From the NCBI GenBank assembly GCA_050008465.1, contig JBEKMO010000010.1, positions 1 to 64,000 of the forward strand: a DNA stretch of 64,000 nucleotides. Reading direction: 5' to 3'. The notes under the pieces were generated by a model. It was not told the DNA's origin. It ran no database searches and saw nothing but the letters and a program-made list of their open reading frames with translations. Made by a program: the position numbers and the translations under genes. Below, piece after piece: positions 17,345-31,203 of this stretch. This DNA is from Fen-330 sp050008465 (GTDB lineage Bacteria; Acidobacteriota; Terriglobia; Bryobacterales; Bryobacteraceae). Position 1 is the stretch's first letter. Every line of letters starts with the position of its first letter.

Positions 17345-17609
17345 GACGCCTTCTTCTTCAGTGCAAGGGACCGCATCACTACCTACGACTTGGCGTGCCT
17401 CCTCCTCCGCGCCACTCGCTCTTCCGCCGTCGTGATTTCCAACTACCGCTTCCGCCCGATGTTACCACCTTCGCGGCCCCGTTTGAGGTGCAGCTTGTGC
17501 GGGCACTGTCTGTTCCGAGTTGACCAACCAGATCCCCCAGGCTCACTACCTCATGAACAGCCTTCCTGAGGAACTGCTACCTCCAGTCATGATCGACACC
17601 GCAAATGCT
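17345..17609 (-). other. Upstream region of the DUF488 operon, no gene
   Basis: The 265 bp between the DUF488 start and the repeat must hold the operon promoter, but I see no convincing -10/-35 pair. Together with the repeat that follows it forms a 387-bp stretch without a gene. Confidence 0.4.
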
Positions 17610-17758
17610 TCTTCCCCTCCCCCCATTCCCCCCTCTCCCCCCACCTTTTTCTCCCGCCCCCTGAGCCACTTGCCTCTTCCGTGCCCTCGGCATCCGCCCC
17701 GCTCGGGTTTACCCTGGAGCCGAGGCGTACTGTGCCTTCCCAGCGCCAGATCGAGGCC
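17610..17758 (+). repeat. Right copy of direct repeat bracketing the DUF488 cassette
   Basis: Matches 15401-15548 in the same orientation. It spans the C/T-rich upstream tract and first nine codons of the intact gene at 17732. The right copy has an extra AGGCGTACT-like insertion just before the GTG start. The 2.06 kb between the copies holds only the DUF488 pair and its flanks. Confidence 0.8.
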
Positions 17759-18223
17759 AACCGCCGCAACGCCCGGCTCTCGACCGGCCCCAAAACCCCC
17801 GAGGGCAAGGCCAGAGCCGCCCGGAACCGCTCTCTCCACGGCCTGCGCTCCCGCAACCTGCTCCTCCCCACCGAAGACCCCAACGAGTTCGCCGCCTCGC
17901 TGGCCGCATTGCGGTCCGAGTTCCAGCCCGCCAACCCCTACGAGGATTTGCTCGTCTGCCAGTTGGCCGCCGCCCATTGGCGCCTCCGCCGCGTCCCGCG
18001 CCTCGAAACCGGCGTCTTCACCGCCGGCCTCAGCAACCAGCCCGGCGCCCTCGACAAGTGGGGCCACAACTTCTTCGGCACCCTCATCCGCTGCCAAAAC
18101 TCCGCCCTGCGCGCCTTTTACAAGGCCCTCCACGCCCTTACCTCGCAAAAATACAAAAATGAACGTTCGAACCCAATCCCGAAAATGGGACGAGGCCACA
18201 CAACTCCCTACCCAGCAATATGA
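17732..18223 (+). CDS. Hypothetical protein of the repetitive SQRQIEANRRNA family
   Basis: 163 aa from a GTG. It begins VPSQRQIEANRRNARLSTGP then KTPEGKARAARN, a Lys/Arg-rich motif widespread in multi-copy hypothetical proteins of Acidobacteria and related phyla. The N-terminus resembles a short nucleic-acid-binding or plasmid-associated motif but no function is known. The middle is Ala/Leu-rich and may form helices. The upstream region and first codons are duplicated 2.2 kb away, suggesting that this gene's 5' end was the recombination target when the DUF488 cassette entered. Confidence 0.65.
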   Translation: MPSQRQIEANRRNARLSTGPKTPEGKARAARNRSLHGLRSRNLLLPTEDPNEFAASLAALRSEFQPANPYEDLLVCQLAAAHWRLRRVPRLETGVFTAGLSNQPGALDKWGHNFFGTLIRCQNSALRAFYKALHALTSQKYKNERSNPIPKMGRGHTTPYPAI

Positions 18224-18315
18224 TCAACTGTGGAAATCCAGCGGAACCGCCCGATCGGATGGAACGCGGTCGCGCGCAAATCACCTGCCAATTGGCCGCC
18301 AACCGGCGACATTTC

Positions 18316-20235
18316 CTACTTGACGACGGGCAGCCACATCGCACTGGCTTGGTCGCCCGAGCGATAGACGGACTGGGTTGCCTTCACATAGTCCGCCGGC
18401 TTGGCGAAGAAAATGTTCGGGACGTAAGTCTGCGGGTTGCGATCGTAGAGCGGGAACCAACTCGACTGGATCTGCACCATGATGCGGTGGCCTGGCAGGA
18501 ACACATGATCGATCGTCGGAAGCGCGAAGCGATAGCGCTGCGGCTTGCCGGCCGGGATGGCCGAGGGGCGCTCGAAGCTCTCGCGGTAGCGGCCTCGGAA
18601 AATGTCCATCGACACCGCCAACTGATAGCCGCCCAGCTCGGCTTGGCTCGGAACCTCGTCGGGATAGACGTCGATCAGCTTCACCACCCAGTCGGAGTCC
18701 GTGCCGCTGCTGGCCGCGAACAGCTCCGCGATCGGCGCGCCGCTCGCGCGCACCGGAGCGGCGAGCACCGCCGTCTGGTAAGTCAGCACATCGGTTCGGT
18801 CGGCCACCGCCCGCTGATCGCTCACCAGCCACCGCTTCCACTGGTCGTAGTCGGAGAAGCGCACCGGCCGCGGCAGGTACGGCACGGGCTTCGCCGGATC
18901 GGAGACGTAAGTGTCCGCGACGGCGCCCGCGGCTTGCGGCTTGTCGAATCCCAATCCGAATTCAGCCTGCAAATAGAGCGGCTTCATCGGCGCGGCGCAT
19001 CCCTTCTCGCAGGCCAACGGCCAGCTCTTCAGACGATCCCAGTGGTTCTCGCCGGTGTTGTAGATGAGCACGGGCGGCGTCTCGGCTTTGGGCGCTCCCT
19101 CCTTCAGATACTGATCGAAAAACGGTTTCAGCACGTCGCGGCGGAACTGGAACGCGGTGTCTCCGTCCCACCGCAACGGCCCCAGGTTGTAGCCGTCGTA
19201 GTTCACCTGGCTGTGCCCCCACGGACCCATCACCAGGTAGTTGTGATCGGCCTGCCCCTGGGCTTTCAGAGCCAGGTAGCAATGAACCGCGCCCCACATG
19301 TCCTCCTGGTCCCACAGCCCCTGAATCCACATGGTGGGCACGCGCGACGGGCGCTGGGCCAGCAACTTGTCCAGCGCCTGCCCCTGCCAGAAGGCGTCGT
19401 AGGCGGGATGTTCCATCACCCGGCGCGCCCACGGCAGTTGAAGGACGCCGTGCGCCCGCGCGTAGTCCCCGGCCGAACCGGCCCGGCGGAAAACCTCGTA
19501 GTCGTCGTAGGCGTCGCGCGCCACGGCCTCGCCTCCCTCCCGCTTGGTCGTCTGGAAGGAGAAGTAGTCGAAGTTGATCTGGCGGAACGCGCCGTAGTGG
19601 AACCAGTCATCGCCCATCCAGCCATCGACCATCGGGCTCTCGGGCGCGGCAACCTTGAGAGCCGGGTGCGGGTCCAGCAGCGCCATGGCCACGGTGAAGC
19701 CCTCGTACGACGAGCCGATCATGCCTACCCGCCCGTTCGACTCCGGCGTGTTCTTCACCAGCCAGTCGATGGTGTCGTATGCGTCGGTCGCGTGGTCGGT
19801 CGCGGTGCGGTTCAGCGGGCCGCGCGGCGGGCGCGTCATGATGTAATCTCCCTCCGACTTGTATTTGCCGCGCACGTCCTGGAACACGCAGATGTAGCCG
19901 TCCCTGGCGAACACCTCGTCTCCCTGCGGCACCGCCGCGAGCATGTGCGGGCTGTTGTTGCGCGTGGCGCGCTTGGAGGCGTCATAGGGTGTGCGGGTCA
20001 GCAGAATCGGCGCGTTGCTCGCGCCCTTGGGCGCCATGATCACGGTGTGCAGCTTCACCCCGTCCCGCATGGGGATCATCACCTCGCGCCTCACGTAGTC
20101 GTAGCCCGCGAGGGGGACCGCGAAGGTTTTTGGGATGTCGCCGCCATTCTCAACCTGCTGAGGAGCGGCCAACACGCCGAGAGCCGCCAGCGCGCCTACG
20201 ATCAGAACATTCCGATGCCTCTTAACAAGCGCCAT
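18316..20235 (-). CDS. CocE/NonD-family alpha/beta hydrolase (X-Pro dipeptidyl-peptidase-like)
   Basis: 639 aa with an N-terminal hydrophobic signal or anchor (VLIVGALAALGVLA, residues 10-23), so it is probably exported. The catalytic Ser sits in GMIGSSYEGF; the Asp is likely in WIQGLWDQEDMW and the His in GPWGHSQVNYD. A C-terminal jelly-roll domain (LPTIDHVFLPGHRIMVQIQS) is typical of the S15/CocE group. Members cleave acyl bonds of peptides, beta-lactam precursors or esters; the substrate here is unknown. It ends convergent with the 163-aa gene, and lies 9 bp downstream of the Yip1-TPR gene stop, so it may be co-transcribed. Confidence 0.9.
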   Translation of the reverse strand: MALVKRHRNVLIVGALAALGVLAAPQQVENGGDIPKTFAVPLAGYDYVRREVMIPMRDGVKLHTVIMAPKGASNAPILLTRTPYDASKRATRNNSPHMLAAVPQGDEVFARDGYICVFQDVRGKYKSEGDYIMTRPPRGPLNRTATDHATDAYDTIDWLVKNTPESNGRVGMIGSSYEGFTVAMALLDPHPALKVAAPESPMVDGWMGDDWFHYGAFRQINFDYFSFQTTKREGGEAVARDAYDDYEVFRRAGSAGDYARAHGVLQLPWARRVMEHPAYDAFWQGQALDKLLAQRPSRVPTMWIQGLWDQEDMWGAVHCYLALKAQGQADHNYLVMGPWGHSQVNYDGYNLGPLRWDGDTAFQFRRDVLKPFFDQYLKEGAPKAETPPVLIYNTGENHWDRLKSWPLACEKGCAAPMKPLYLQAEFGLGFDKPQAAGAVADTYVSDPAKPVPYLPRPVRFSDYDQWKRWLVSDQRAVADRTDVLTYQTAVLAAPVRASGAPIAELFAASSGTDSDWVVKLIDVYPDEVPSQAELGGYQLAVSMDIFRGRYRESFERPSAIPAGKPQRYRFALPTIDHVFLPGHRIMVQIQSSWFPLYDRNPQTYVPNIFFAKPADYVKATQSVYRSGDQASAMWLPVVK

Positions 20236-20244
20236 GTACCGATT

Positions 20245-21426
20245 CTAGCCTGCTTCTGGACCCGAGGCGTTGCGTGGTGTTCCGCCGAGTTTCCGCGCTT
20301 GTTTCTGGGCCAGGCGGCTCCAGCGGGCGGTTTCGCGCTTGCGGAAAGGTGGCGCGGTGCGCGCGGCCTCCACGGCGTGTGCATACATTTCGCGGGCCTC
20401 CGCGGCCCGGCCCAACCCCTCCAATGCCTGGCCGTAATAGAACAGCCCTTCCGGGTCGTACGGCCGCCGGTCTGCGTATGCCGCGAGCTCCCGGCGCGCG
20501 TGCTTGTACTGGCGGGCAGCCAGGTACATCGCGCCGATCTCGCGCAGAATCTCGTTCTGGCTGTGCTTGTCGTCCTGGTCCAGGACGGTCTGGAAATGCG
20601 CCAGGGCGTCGTTGAGGCGCCCCTGCTCGCGCGCGATACGGCCCAATTGGAAGTGGGCGTCGGTCTCCCTCGGGTCGATGGCCACGGCGTTCTGGAACCG
20701 CTCGATGGCTTCGCTGTACTGGCGGCGCTGCTGGTAAATCAGCCCGAGCTGATACTGCGCCCCGGCGTCGTGCGGATTGAGCGCGGAGGCTTCCAGCATA
20801 CGGCGGAAGTTCTGGCGGCTTCTCAACCCGGCGCCGAGGTTGCTGAGCTCGCTGCCGAGATAGTAGAAGACGAACAGCAGAAAGAACGGCGAGGCCAGCC
20901 AGCCCATGATGAACTCGAGCGGCTGCCGGAAAACAACAACCGCGGCCAACGGAATCCAGGACAGCGCAACCGTGCCGGTCGCGACCCCATTCGTCGTGCC
21001 CAGTACGGTCCGTACGGCGAAGAACATCAGGACCGCGAAGTAGAGGCAGGCCAATGCGGCCAGCCCGAGGAGCACCGGCAGGGGAACCACCCGCACCGTG
21101 AGGGACAGCGGCACGACGACAGCGGTCCAGGCCATCGCAGTGCAGGTGAGCAAGGGGGAATAGTCGCGCGCGAAGACGGTGCGGAAACCGCCCAGGCGGC
21201 CAACCAGGCTGGCCACCAACAGCGTGCCCGGAACGTAGACGGCAGCCAACACCAGCAGTGGGCTGTAGAAACTGAACGGGAGCGGCCTCAGGTTGAAGTG
21301 CAAGAGAAGAGAGGCGGCCAGCACGGCCAGACTGGCGAACAGCAGGCTGCCCCGATCCAGGATCCCGCTCATCGCGGCTGCCGGGCGCCACCACAGCCGC
21401 AGCAGCAGCCGCGCGTTCTCGGACAT
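20245..21426 (-). CDS. Yip1-like membrane domain fused to TPR repeats
   Basis: 393 aa. About residues 25-205 form five membrane helices in a Yip1-type arrangement (SLLFASLAVLAASLLLHFN, PLLVLAAVYVPGTLLVASLVG, WLASPFFLLFVFYYLGSEL). The rest is a cytoplasmic TPR array (AQYQLGLIYQQRRQYSEAIERF, AHFQLGRIAREQGRLNDALAHF, and further units). The fusion is frequent in Acidobacteria, role unknown; TPRs suggest a membrane scaffold. It lies upstream of the CocE gene on the same strand with a 9-bp gap. Confidence 0.8.
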   Translation of the reverse strand: MSENARLLLRLWWRPAAAMSGILDRGSLLFASLAVLAASLLLHFNLRPLPFSFYSPLLVLAAVYVPGTLLVASLVGRLGGFRTVFARDYSPLLTCTAMAWTAVVVPLSLTVRVVPLPVLLGLAALACLYFAVLMFFAVRTVLGTTNGVATGTVALSWIPLAAVVVFRQPLEFIMGWLASPFFLLFVFYYLGSELSNLGAGLRSRQNFRRMLEASALNPHDAGAQYQLGLIYQQRRQYSEAIERFQNAVAIDPRETDAHFQLGRIAREQGRLNDALAHFQTVLDQDDKHSQNEILREIGAMYLAARQYKHARRELAAYADRRPYDPEGLFYYGQALEGLGRAAEAREMYAHAVEAARTAPPFRKRETARWSRLAQKQARKLGGTPRNASGPEAG

Positions 21427-21498
21427 TCCAATAAGATATCAACTCCGGGAGGTGGGGCAGACGATCGGTTTGGGTCGTCTGCCAAACCTGCCCGGCTA

Positions 21499-21966
21499 CT
21501 ACCCATTGCCGGAGAGTGGGGCCTCGAACTCCCTTCCTTCCAGGCTCGCGATCGCTTTCCGGATGTCCTCCGGGACGGGAACGGATTTCATGCGGCCGTA
21601 ATCGAGCACGACTATGGTGGAATCCACCTCGGCGACCACCTCGTTGAGAGCCAGGCTGGTGATTCGATGCTCCATCCGGATGCTGCTGTTGCCGATTCGC
21701 GTGACCCGCGCCCCCACCAGGACCGTGTCCGGGTAAGTCACGGGGCGCTTGAAGTCGCAAGAGATGGAGACCAAAATCGGGGCGACTCCATCGGGCGGGG
21801 GCGAAACCCCCAAACCGATGCGAACCAGATACTCGACGCGGGCGGTCTCGGCCCACGACATGTAGCGGAGGTTGTTTACGTGCCCAAAGGCGTCCTGATC
21901 GCCCCACAGCACGGGCACGGCGATCACAACGGGGAAGCCGGTCAGAGATTCGTGGCGGTGTTCCAT
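21499..21966 (-). CDS. Acyl-CoA thioesterase, 4-hydroxybenzoyl-CoA type hotdog fold
   Basis: 155 aa from ATG 21966; an in-frame TTG at 22017 would add 17 residues and cannot be excluded. VLWGDQDAFGHVNNLRYMSWAETARVEYL is the signature of FcbC/YbgC-type hotdog thioesterases, with the catalytic Asp in the D-x-x-G-H-V-N-N motif. CDFKRPVTYPDTVLVGARV and the SIRMEHRI strand follow. These enzymes hydrolyse acyl-CoA or acyl-ACP in the cytoplasm; substrate not predictable. A single-gene unit by spacing (72 bp to the next minus-strand gene). Confidence 0.88.
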   Translation of the reverse strand: MEHRHESLTGFPVVIAVPVLWGDQDAFGHVNNLRYMSWAETARVEYLVRIGLGVSPPPDGVAPILVSISCDFKRPVTYPDTVLVGARVTRIGNSSIRMEHRITSLALNEVVAEVDSTIVVLDYGRMKSVPVPEDIRKAIASLEGREFEAPLSGNG

Positions 21967-22060
21967 GTCGAAGCGTCGATGATCACGCGAGAGCGCCGCG
22001 TCTGTCAAGCGCAGCAAGTTTGCGCGCCGGCGACAACCGGCTGCGCTCCCGGATGCGACA

Positions 22061-22432
22061 ATGGTTTACATGGGCAAATTGAGAGCGGGATTGGGGATTT
22101 GGGCCGTTCTGGCGGCCGCAACGCTTTGCAGCCATGCACAAGAAACCCCATCAAGCGCCGGCGCGATCAAGATGACGGCCGTGAAGTATCGGTTCACGCC
22201 GGACGTCATCAAAGTGAAGAAGGGCGATCGCGTCAGGCTGGTCGTCACAGCCTTGGATCGCGATCACGGATTCAAGCTCGAAGCTTTCCAAATCGACAAG
22301 AAGCTGCCGAAGGGCGAGCCCGTCGCGGTGGAATTCACAGCCGATCGTGCCGGGACATTTCCATTTCAGTGCTCGCAGTTCTGCGGTTTGGGACACAAGA
22401 AGATGAAGGGCCAGTTGGTTGTAGAGCCGTAG
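22061..22432 (+). CDS. Secreted cupredoxin with a CuA-like copper motif
   Basis: 123 aa (a second in-frame ATG at 22070 gives 120). A signal peptide (LGIWAVLAAATLCSHAQ) is followed by a single cupredoxin domain. Copper ligands appear as His in DRDHGFKLEAF and the cluster FQCSQFCGLGHKKMKG, with two Cys, one His and one Met spaced as in the CuA site of cytochrome oxidase subunit II. No transmembrane anchor or other oxidase subunit is nearby. It could carry electrons or copper in the periplasm. Divergent from the thioesterase gene. Confidence 0.85.
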   Translation: MVYMGKLRAGLGIWAVLAAATLCSHAQETPSSAGAIKMTAVKYRFTPDVIKVKKGDRVRLVVTALDRDHGFKLEAFQIDKKLPKGEPVAVEFTADRAGTFPFQCSQFCGLGHKKMKGQLVVEP

Positions 22433-22500
22433 CGCGGGAATTTGCGGATCGATTCCGCCTCCCCTGCGTATTCCCTATGGAGGGGAGGTGCCGCTTGTCC

Positions 22501-24954
22501 ATGCTCCAGGACGCGCGCTACGCGGTGCGCAGCATGTTGAAAAGCCCCGGCTTCACGGCCGTGGCCGTTCTGACCCTGGCCCTGGGGATCGGGGCCAATA
22601 CCGCGATCTTCACGGTGGTCAACGCGATCCTGCTCCGCCCGTTGCCGTACCGGGACGCCGAGCGGCTGGTTTTCCTCGCGCGTACCTTCCAGGGCGGGTA
22701 CGGGGGGGGCGTCTCCATCCCCAAGTTCTTCTCCTGGAAGCGGGACTCGAGCGATGTTCTCACCAGCGTTGCCGCCTACGACTTCATGGGTCCGGGCGTT
22801 AGCCTCAGCGGCGAAGGCGACCCCGAACAGGTCAAGGCGATTCACGCCTCGGTGGACTACTTCCGGTTGTTCGGCGCCACGCCCGCCCTGGGCCGGACCT
22901 TCAGCGCGGAAGAAGACCGTCCCGGCGGCCCGCGCGTGGCCGTCCTCAGCTACGGGTTGTGGAAACGCCGCTTCGGTGCGGACCCGCGGCTGGTCGGCCG
23001 GAGCGTGGTGCTGAGCGGGGAACCGCACACGGTGGTCGGCATCGCGCCGCCCGGTTTCGAGCCTAATCCTCCCGCCGACGTCTGGCTGCTGCTCCAAGCT
23101 GACCCCAACAGCAATAACCAAGCGCACTATCTGAACTGCGGCGGGCGGCTCAAGCCCGGTGTGAGCAGCGGCGCCGCCAATGCGCGGATGAAAATCGCCG
23201 CGGAGCAGTTTCGCCGCCAGTACCCGAACGCGATGGCGAAGCAGGAAAGTGCGGGCGTGTTCTCCATGCGCGAGCAAGTGGTGGGCGACATCCGGCCCAT
23301 GCTTTTGATCACGCTGGGCGCGGTGGCTTTCGTGCTGCTGATCGCCTGCGCCAACGTTGCCAACCTGCTGCTGGCGCGCGCGGCGGCCCGCGAAAAGGAG
23401 ATCGCCATCCGGACCGCGATGGGCGCCGGCCGCTGGCGGCTGGTTCGCCAACTGCTCACCGAGAGCGGTCTGCTGGCTCTGGCCGGCGGCGCCATCGGCC
23501 TGCTGCTCGGGCATTGGGGTCTCAGGCTTCTGCTGGCCTTCACGCCCGCGGAGCTTCCGCGCCTCTCGGAAATGACTACCCACTCCGGGCTCGACGTCCG
23601 CGTGCTCCTGTTCACACTGCTGCTTTCGCTCGCAACTGGCGTTGTGTTCGGCCTGGCGCCCGCGTTCAAGATCTCGCGGCCCGACCTGAACTCCACCCTG
23701 AAGGAGGGCGCCGTCCGCACCACCTCGAGCGTGCGGCATCTGCGCGCGCGTGGTCTGTTGGTGGTGAGCGAGATGGCGCTTGGCCTGGTGCTGTTGATCG
23801 CCGCCGGCCTGCTGATTCGCAGCGCCGTGCTGCTGCGCGGCGTTCAACCCGGCGTCGACGCGCGCAACGTGCTCACCTTCAAGACCGCGCTCACCGGCGC
23901 CAGGTACGCCAACACCGCCGCCGTGACGCAGTTCAGCCGTCTCCTGATCGAGCGCCTGGAACGCCTGCCGGGAGTGCGGGCAGCCGCCAATATCATCAGC
24001 CTTCCCACCGAACCTGGCCCCGACCTGCCGTTCTGGATCGAAGGCCGGCCCGCCTCGGGCGCCGATCCGACCGGTGAGGAACAGTGGCGCTATGCCTCGC
24101 CCCGCGCATTCCGAGCCACGGGCGTCTCCCTGCTGCGCGGCCGGGAGTTCGCCGACACGGATACCGCCAAATCGCCCGCGGTGGCGATCGTCAACGAAGC
24201 CATGAAGCGCAAATACTGGCCGAAGGAGGACCCGCTCGGCCAGCGCATCACCATCGGCAAGGGCCTGGCCCCGGAGTTCGACGATCACACGCGCGAAATC
24301 GTCGGTGTGGTCGGCAATGTGCGCGAATTCGGCCTGAACAACGAGCCGCCGCCCATGATGTACGTCCCGCAGGCGCAGGTTAACGATGCGTTGACGGCGC
24401 TGGTCAACAAGATTCTGCCCATCGCCTGGGTGGTACGCACATCCATGGATCCCATGACGCTCGCCACCACCGTGCGCCGCGAAGTGGTCTCGGTCGATCC
24501 CCAACAGGCGGTGTTCGACTTCCGCTCGATGGACCAGGTGTTCGAGAAATCGATGGCGGACCGCGGTTTCATCCTGCTGCTGCTGAGCGTCTTCGCCGGA
24601 ACGGCGCTGCTGCTGGCGGCGATCGGCATCTACGGCGTGATGGCGTACTCGGTGGAGCAGCGCGCCCACGAGATTGGCATCCGCATCGCGCTCGGCGCCG
24701 GTCGGGGCGACGTGTTGGGCCTGGTGGTGCGCCACGGCATGACGCTAGCCGGGATCGGCGTGGCCATCGGTCTGGCCGCTGCCTTCGGCCTGACCCGCGT
24801 GCTCACCGCGCTGCTCTATGGCGTCAAAGCCACCGACCCGCTCACCTTCGCGGGCGTGGCCATCGTGCTTGCCGCCGTGGCCCTGCTCGCCACCTGGATT
24901 CCGGCCCGCCGGGCCACCCGCGTCGACCCCGTCACCGCCCTGCGCTGCGAATAG
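22501..24954 (+). CDS. ADOP-family MacB-like ABC permease without ATPase
   Basis: 817 aa from ATG 22501; AGGGGAGG at 22481-22488 would suit a TTG at 22495 slightly better. It begins MLQDARYAVRSMLKSPGFTAVAVLTLALG, diagnostic of the acidobacterial duplicated orphan permeases. Two modules each contain a MacB periplasmic domain and FtsX-like segments (LLITLGAVAFVLLIACANVANLLLARAAAREKE; LLLAAIGIYGVMAYSVEQRAHEIGIR) and it ends WIPARRATRVDPVTALRCE. No ATP-binding domain is fused or adjacent. FtsX-type permeases drive mechanotransmission or lipoprotein/peptide export; partner and substrate unknown. Confidence 0.93.
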   Translation: MLQDARYAVRSMLKSPGFTAVAVLTLALGIGANTAIFTVVNAILLRPLPYRDAERLVFLARTFQGGYGGGVSIPKFFSWKRDSSDVLTSVAAYDFMGPGVSLSGEGDPEQVKAIHASVDYFRLFGATPALGRTFSAEEDRPGGPRVAVLSYGLWKRRFGADPRLVGRSVVLSGEPHTVVGIAPPGFEPNPPADVWLLLQADPNSNNQAHYLNCGGRLKPGVSSGAANARMKIAAEQFRRQYPNAMAKQESAGVFSMREQVVGDIRPMLLITLGAVAFVLLIACANVANLLLARAAAREKEIAIRTAMGAGRWRLVRQLLTESGLLALAGGAIGLLLGHWGLRLLLAFTPAELPRLSEMTTHSGLDVRVLLFTLLLSLATGVVFGLAPAFKISRPDLNSTLKEGAVRTTSSVRHLRARGLLVVSEMALGLVLLIAAGLLIRSAVLLRGVQPGVDARNVLTFKTALTGARYANTAAVTQFSRLLIERLERLPGVRAAANIISLPTEPGPDLPFWIEGRPASGADPTGEEQWRYASPRAFRATGVSLLRGREFADTDTAKSPAVAIVNEAMKRKYWPKEDPLGQRITIGKGLAPEFDDHTREIVGVVGNVREFGLNNEPPPMMYVPQAQVNDALTALVNKILPIAWVVRTSMDPMTLATTVRREVVSVDPQQAVFDFRSMDQVFEKSMADRGFILLLLSVFAGTALLLAAIGIYGVMAYSVEQRAHEIGIRIALGAGRGDVLGLVVRHGMTLAGIGVAIGLAAAFGLTRVLTALLYGVKATDPLTFAGVAIVLAAVALLATWIPARRATRVDPVTALRCE

Positions 24955-25122
24955 CGCGCCGAGGACTGCGGCCGGCCTGTTCGAGATGGCGGGGCGGACG
25001 TCCTGGTGATGGGACACATCCTCCACGACTGGGACCTGGACACGAAACGAGCGCTGCTCAAGAAGGCGCATGAGGCGCTGCCCAAGGGCGGATCGCTCAT
25101 CGTGCATCGGTCACCGGTGTGA
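24955..25122 (+). pseudogene. SAM-dependent O-methyltransferase remnant
   Basis: Immediately after the ADOP stop the same frame encodes GADVLVMGHILHDWDLDTKR and ALLKKAHEALPKGGSLIV, ending in a stop at 25122. This is the C-terminal part of an acetylserotonin/hydroxyneurosporene-type O-methyltransferase (HxLHDWDxD motif). About 45 residues remain and there is no start, so it is a remnant of a deleted gene. Confidence 0.65.
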
Positions 25123-25181
25123 CCAGGGCACGCGTTGGTGAATGTAGCGGCCGTGGGCAGAGGGGCACGGCTTGCCACTTC

Positions 25182-26595
25182 TTACGCCAATCTGCTCTCC
25201 CCCATCAGGTAGCGGTCGATGGCGCGGGCGGCTCTGCGGCCTTCGGCGATGGCCCAGACGATGAGGGATTGGCCGCGGCGCATGTCGCCGGCGGCGAAGA
25301 TGCCGGGGACGGAGCTCATGTGGTTCTCGTTGGTGGCGACGTTGCCGCGGGGGTCGAGGTTCACCCCGAGCTGTTCGAGCATTCCGTTTTTCACCGGGCC
25401 GGTGAAGCCCAGGGCCAGCAGCACCAGGTCGACTTCGAGCGTCAACTCGGCGCCGGGGATTGGCGCGAAGCTCGGCGCGGGGCCAACGCGCACAGCGTGA
25501 AGTTGCGCCACGTTGCCGCGGTCGTCGCCGGTGAACTTGGTGGTGGCGACGGCCCATTCGCGGATGCCGCCCTCTTCGTGCGAGCTTTCGACGCGCAGTT
25601 GCAGCGGCCAGAGCGGCCAGGGCGTCTCGGGCGCGCGGTTGGCGGGCGGCATCGGCAAGATCTCGAACTGGTGAACGGAGGCGGCGTTCTGGCGGTGGCA
25701 GGTCCCCAGGCAGTCGGCGCCGGTGTCGCCGCCGCCGATGATGACCACGCGCCTGCCGGTGGCCAGGATGCCTCCCTTGGAGTTGATGCGCTCGCCGGCG
25801 GTGCGGCGGTTCTGCTGCGGCAGGAACTCCATGGCGAAGTGAATGCCCTTGAGGTCGCGCCCCGGCACGTGCAAGTCGCGCGGGTGTTCGGCGCCGCCCG
25901 CCAGCAGGACGGCATCGAACTCTTGTTGCAGGCTCTCCACCGGCACGTTGCCGCCGACGTGGGAATTGGCGCGGAAGACGACGCCCTCGGCCGTCAGTTG
26001 GTCGAGGCGGCGATCCAGGATGCGCTTCTCCATCTTGAAATCGGGGATGCCGTAGCGCAGCAGGCCGCCGATGCGGTCCGCCTTCTCGAACACGGCGACA
26101 TTGTGGCCGGCGCGGTTCAACTGCTGCGCGGCGGCCAGGCCTGCCGGCCCCGACCCGACCACCGCGACGCGCTTGCCGGTGCGGGCCGGCGGCGGCTCGG
26201 GCACGATCCAGCCCTCGCGAAAGGCGCGGTCGACGATGGACTTTTCGATCTGCTTGATGGTGACCGGCGGCTCGCTGATGCCGAGCACGCAGGAGGTCTC
26301 GCACGGGGCGGGGCAGAGCCGGCCCGTGAATTCCGGAAAATTGTTGGTGGCGTGCAGGGCCCGGATGGCATCCTTCCAGCGGTCGCGATAGACCAAGTCG
26401 TTCCAATCGGGGATGAGGTTGTTCAGCGGGCAGCCGGTGTGGCAGAAGGGCACGCCGCAATCCATGCAGCGCGCGCCCTGCACCTGGACCTTGGCCTCGG
26501 GGAACTCTTCGTAGACCTCGAAGAAGTCGTTGAGGCGCTCGCTGATGGGACGCCGCTGGGCCGCCTCGCGGGGGTATTCGAGAAAGCCGGTGACT

Positions 26596-26603
<8 letters not shown>
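25182..26603 (-). CDS. gltD: Glutamate synthase (NADPH), small subunit
   Basis: 473 aa, normal length. It contains N-terminal [4Fe-4S] cysteine motifs (CMDCGVPFCHTGCPLNNLIPDWN and LCPAPCETSC), an FAD-binding GSGPAGLAAAQQLNRAGHNV and an NADPH-binding IIGGGDTGADCLGTC. It oxidises NADPH and passes electrons to the large subunit, which makes two glutamates from glutamine and 2-oxoglutarate. The start overlaps the end of gltB by 8 bp, so the two are co-translated. The divergent LysR gene upstream of gltB probably regulates both. Confidence 0.97.
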
Positions 26604-31134
<4,531 letters not shown>

Positions 31135-31171
31135 GGCATTCGCTCCCCGGAGAAGAAGGGCTGTTAAGGTC

Positions 31172-31200
31172 AGGATAGCGGAAAGCGGAACATTAGTCAA
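31172..31200 (-). promoter_or_regulatory. gltB promoter
   Basis: On the minus strand TTGACT (31200-31195), a 17-bp spacer and TATCCT (31177-31172) form a near-consensus sigma-70 promoter. It predicts a 5' leader of about 30 nt before the gltB ATG at 31134. The -35 box abuts the LysR-type boxes at 31204-31237, a position suited to activation by contact with RNA polymerase. Confidence 0.7.
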
Positions 31201-31203
31201 TCG

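Noticed and set aside
18220..24954. A single open frame of more than 2200 codons on the plus strand
   Set aside because: Only the last 817 codons (from 22501) encode a recognisable protein. The earlier part is antisense to the CocE, Yip1-TPR and thioesterase genes and arises from high GC.
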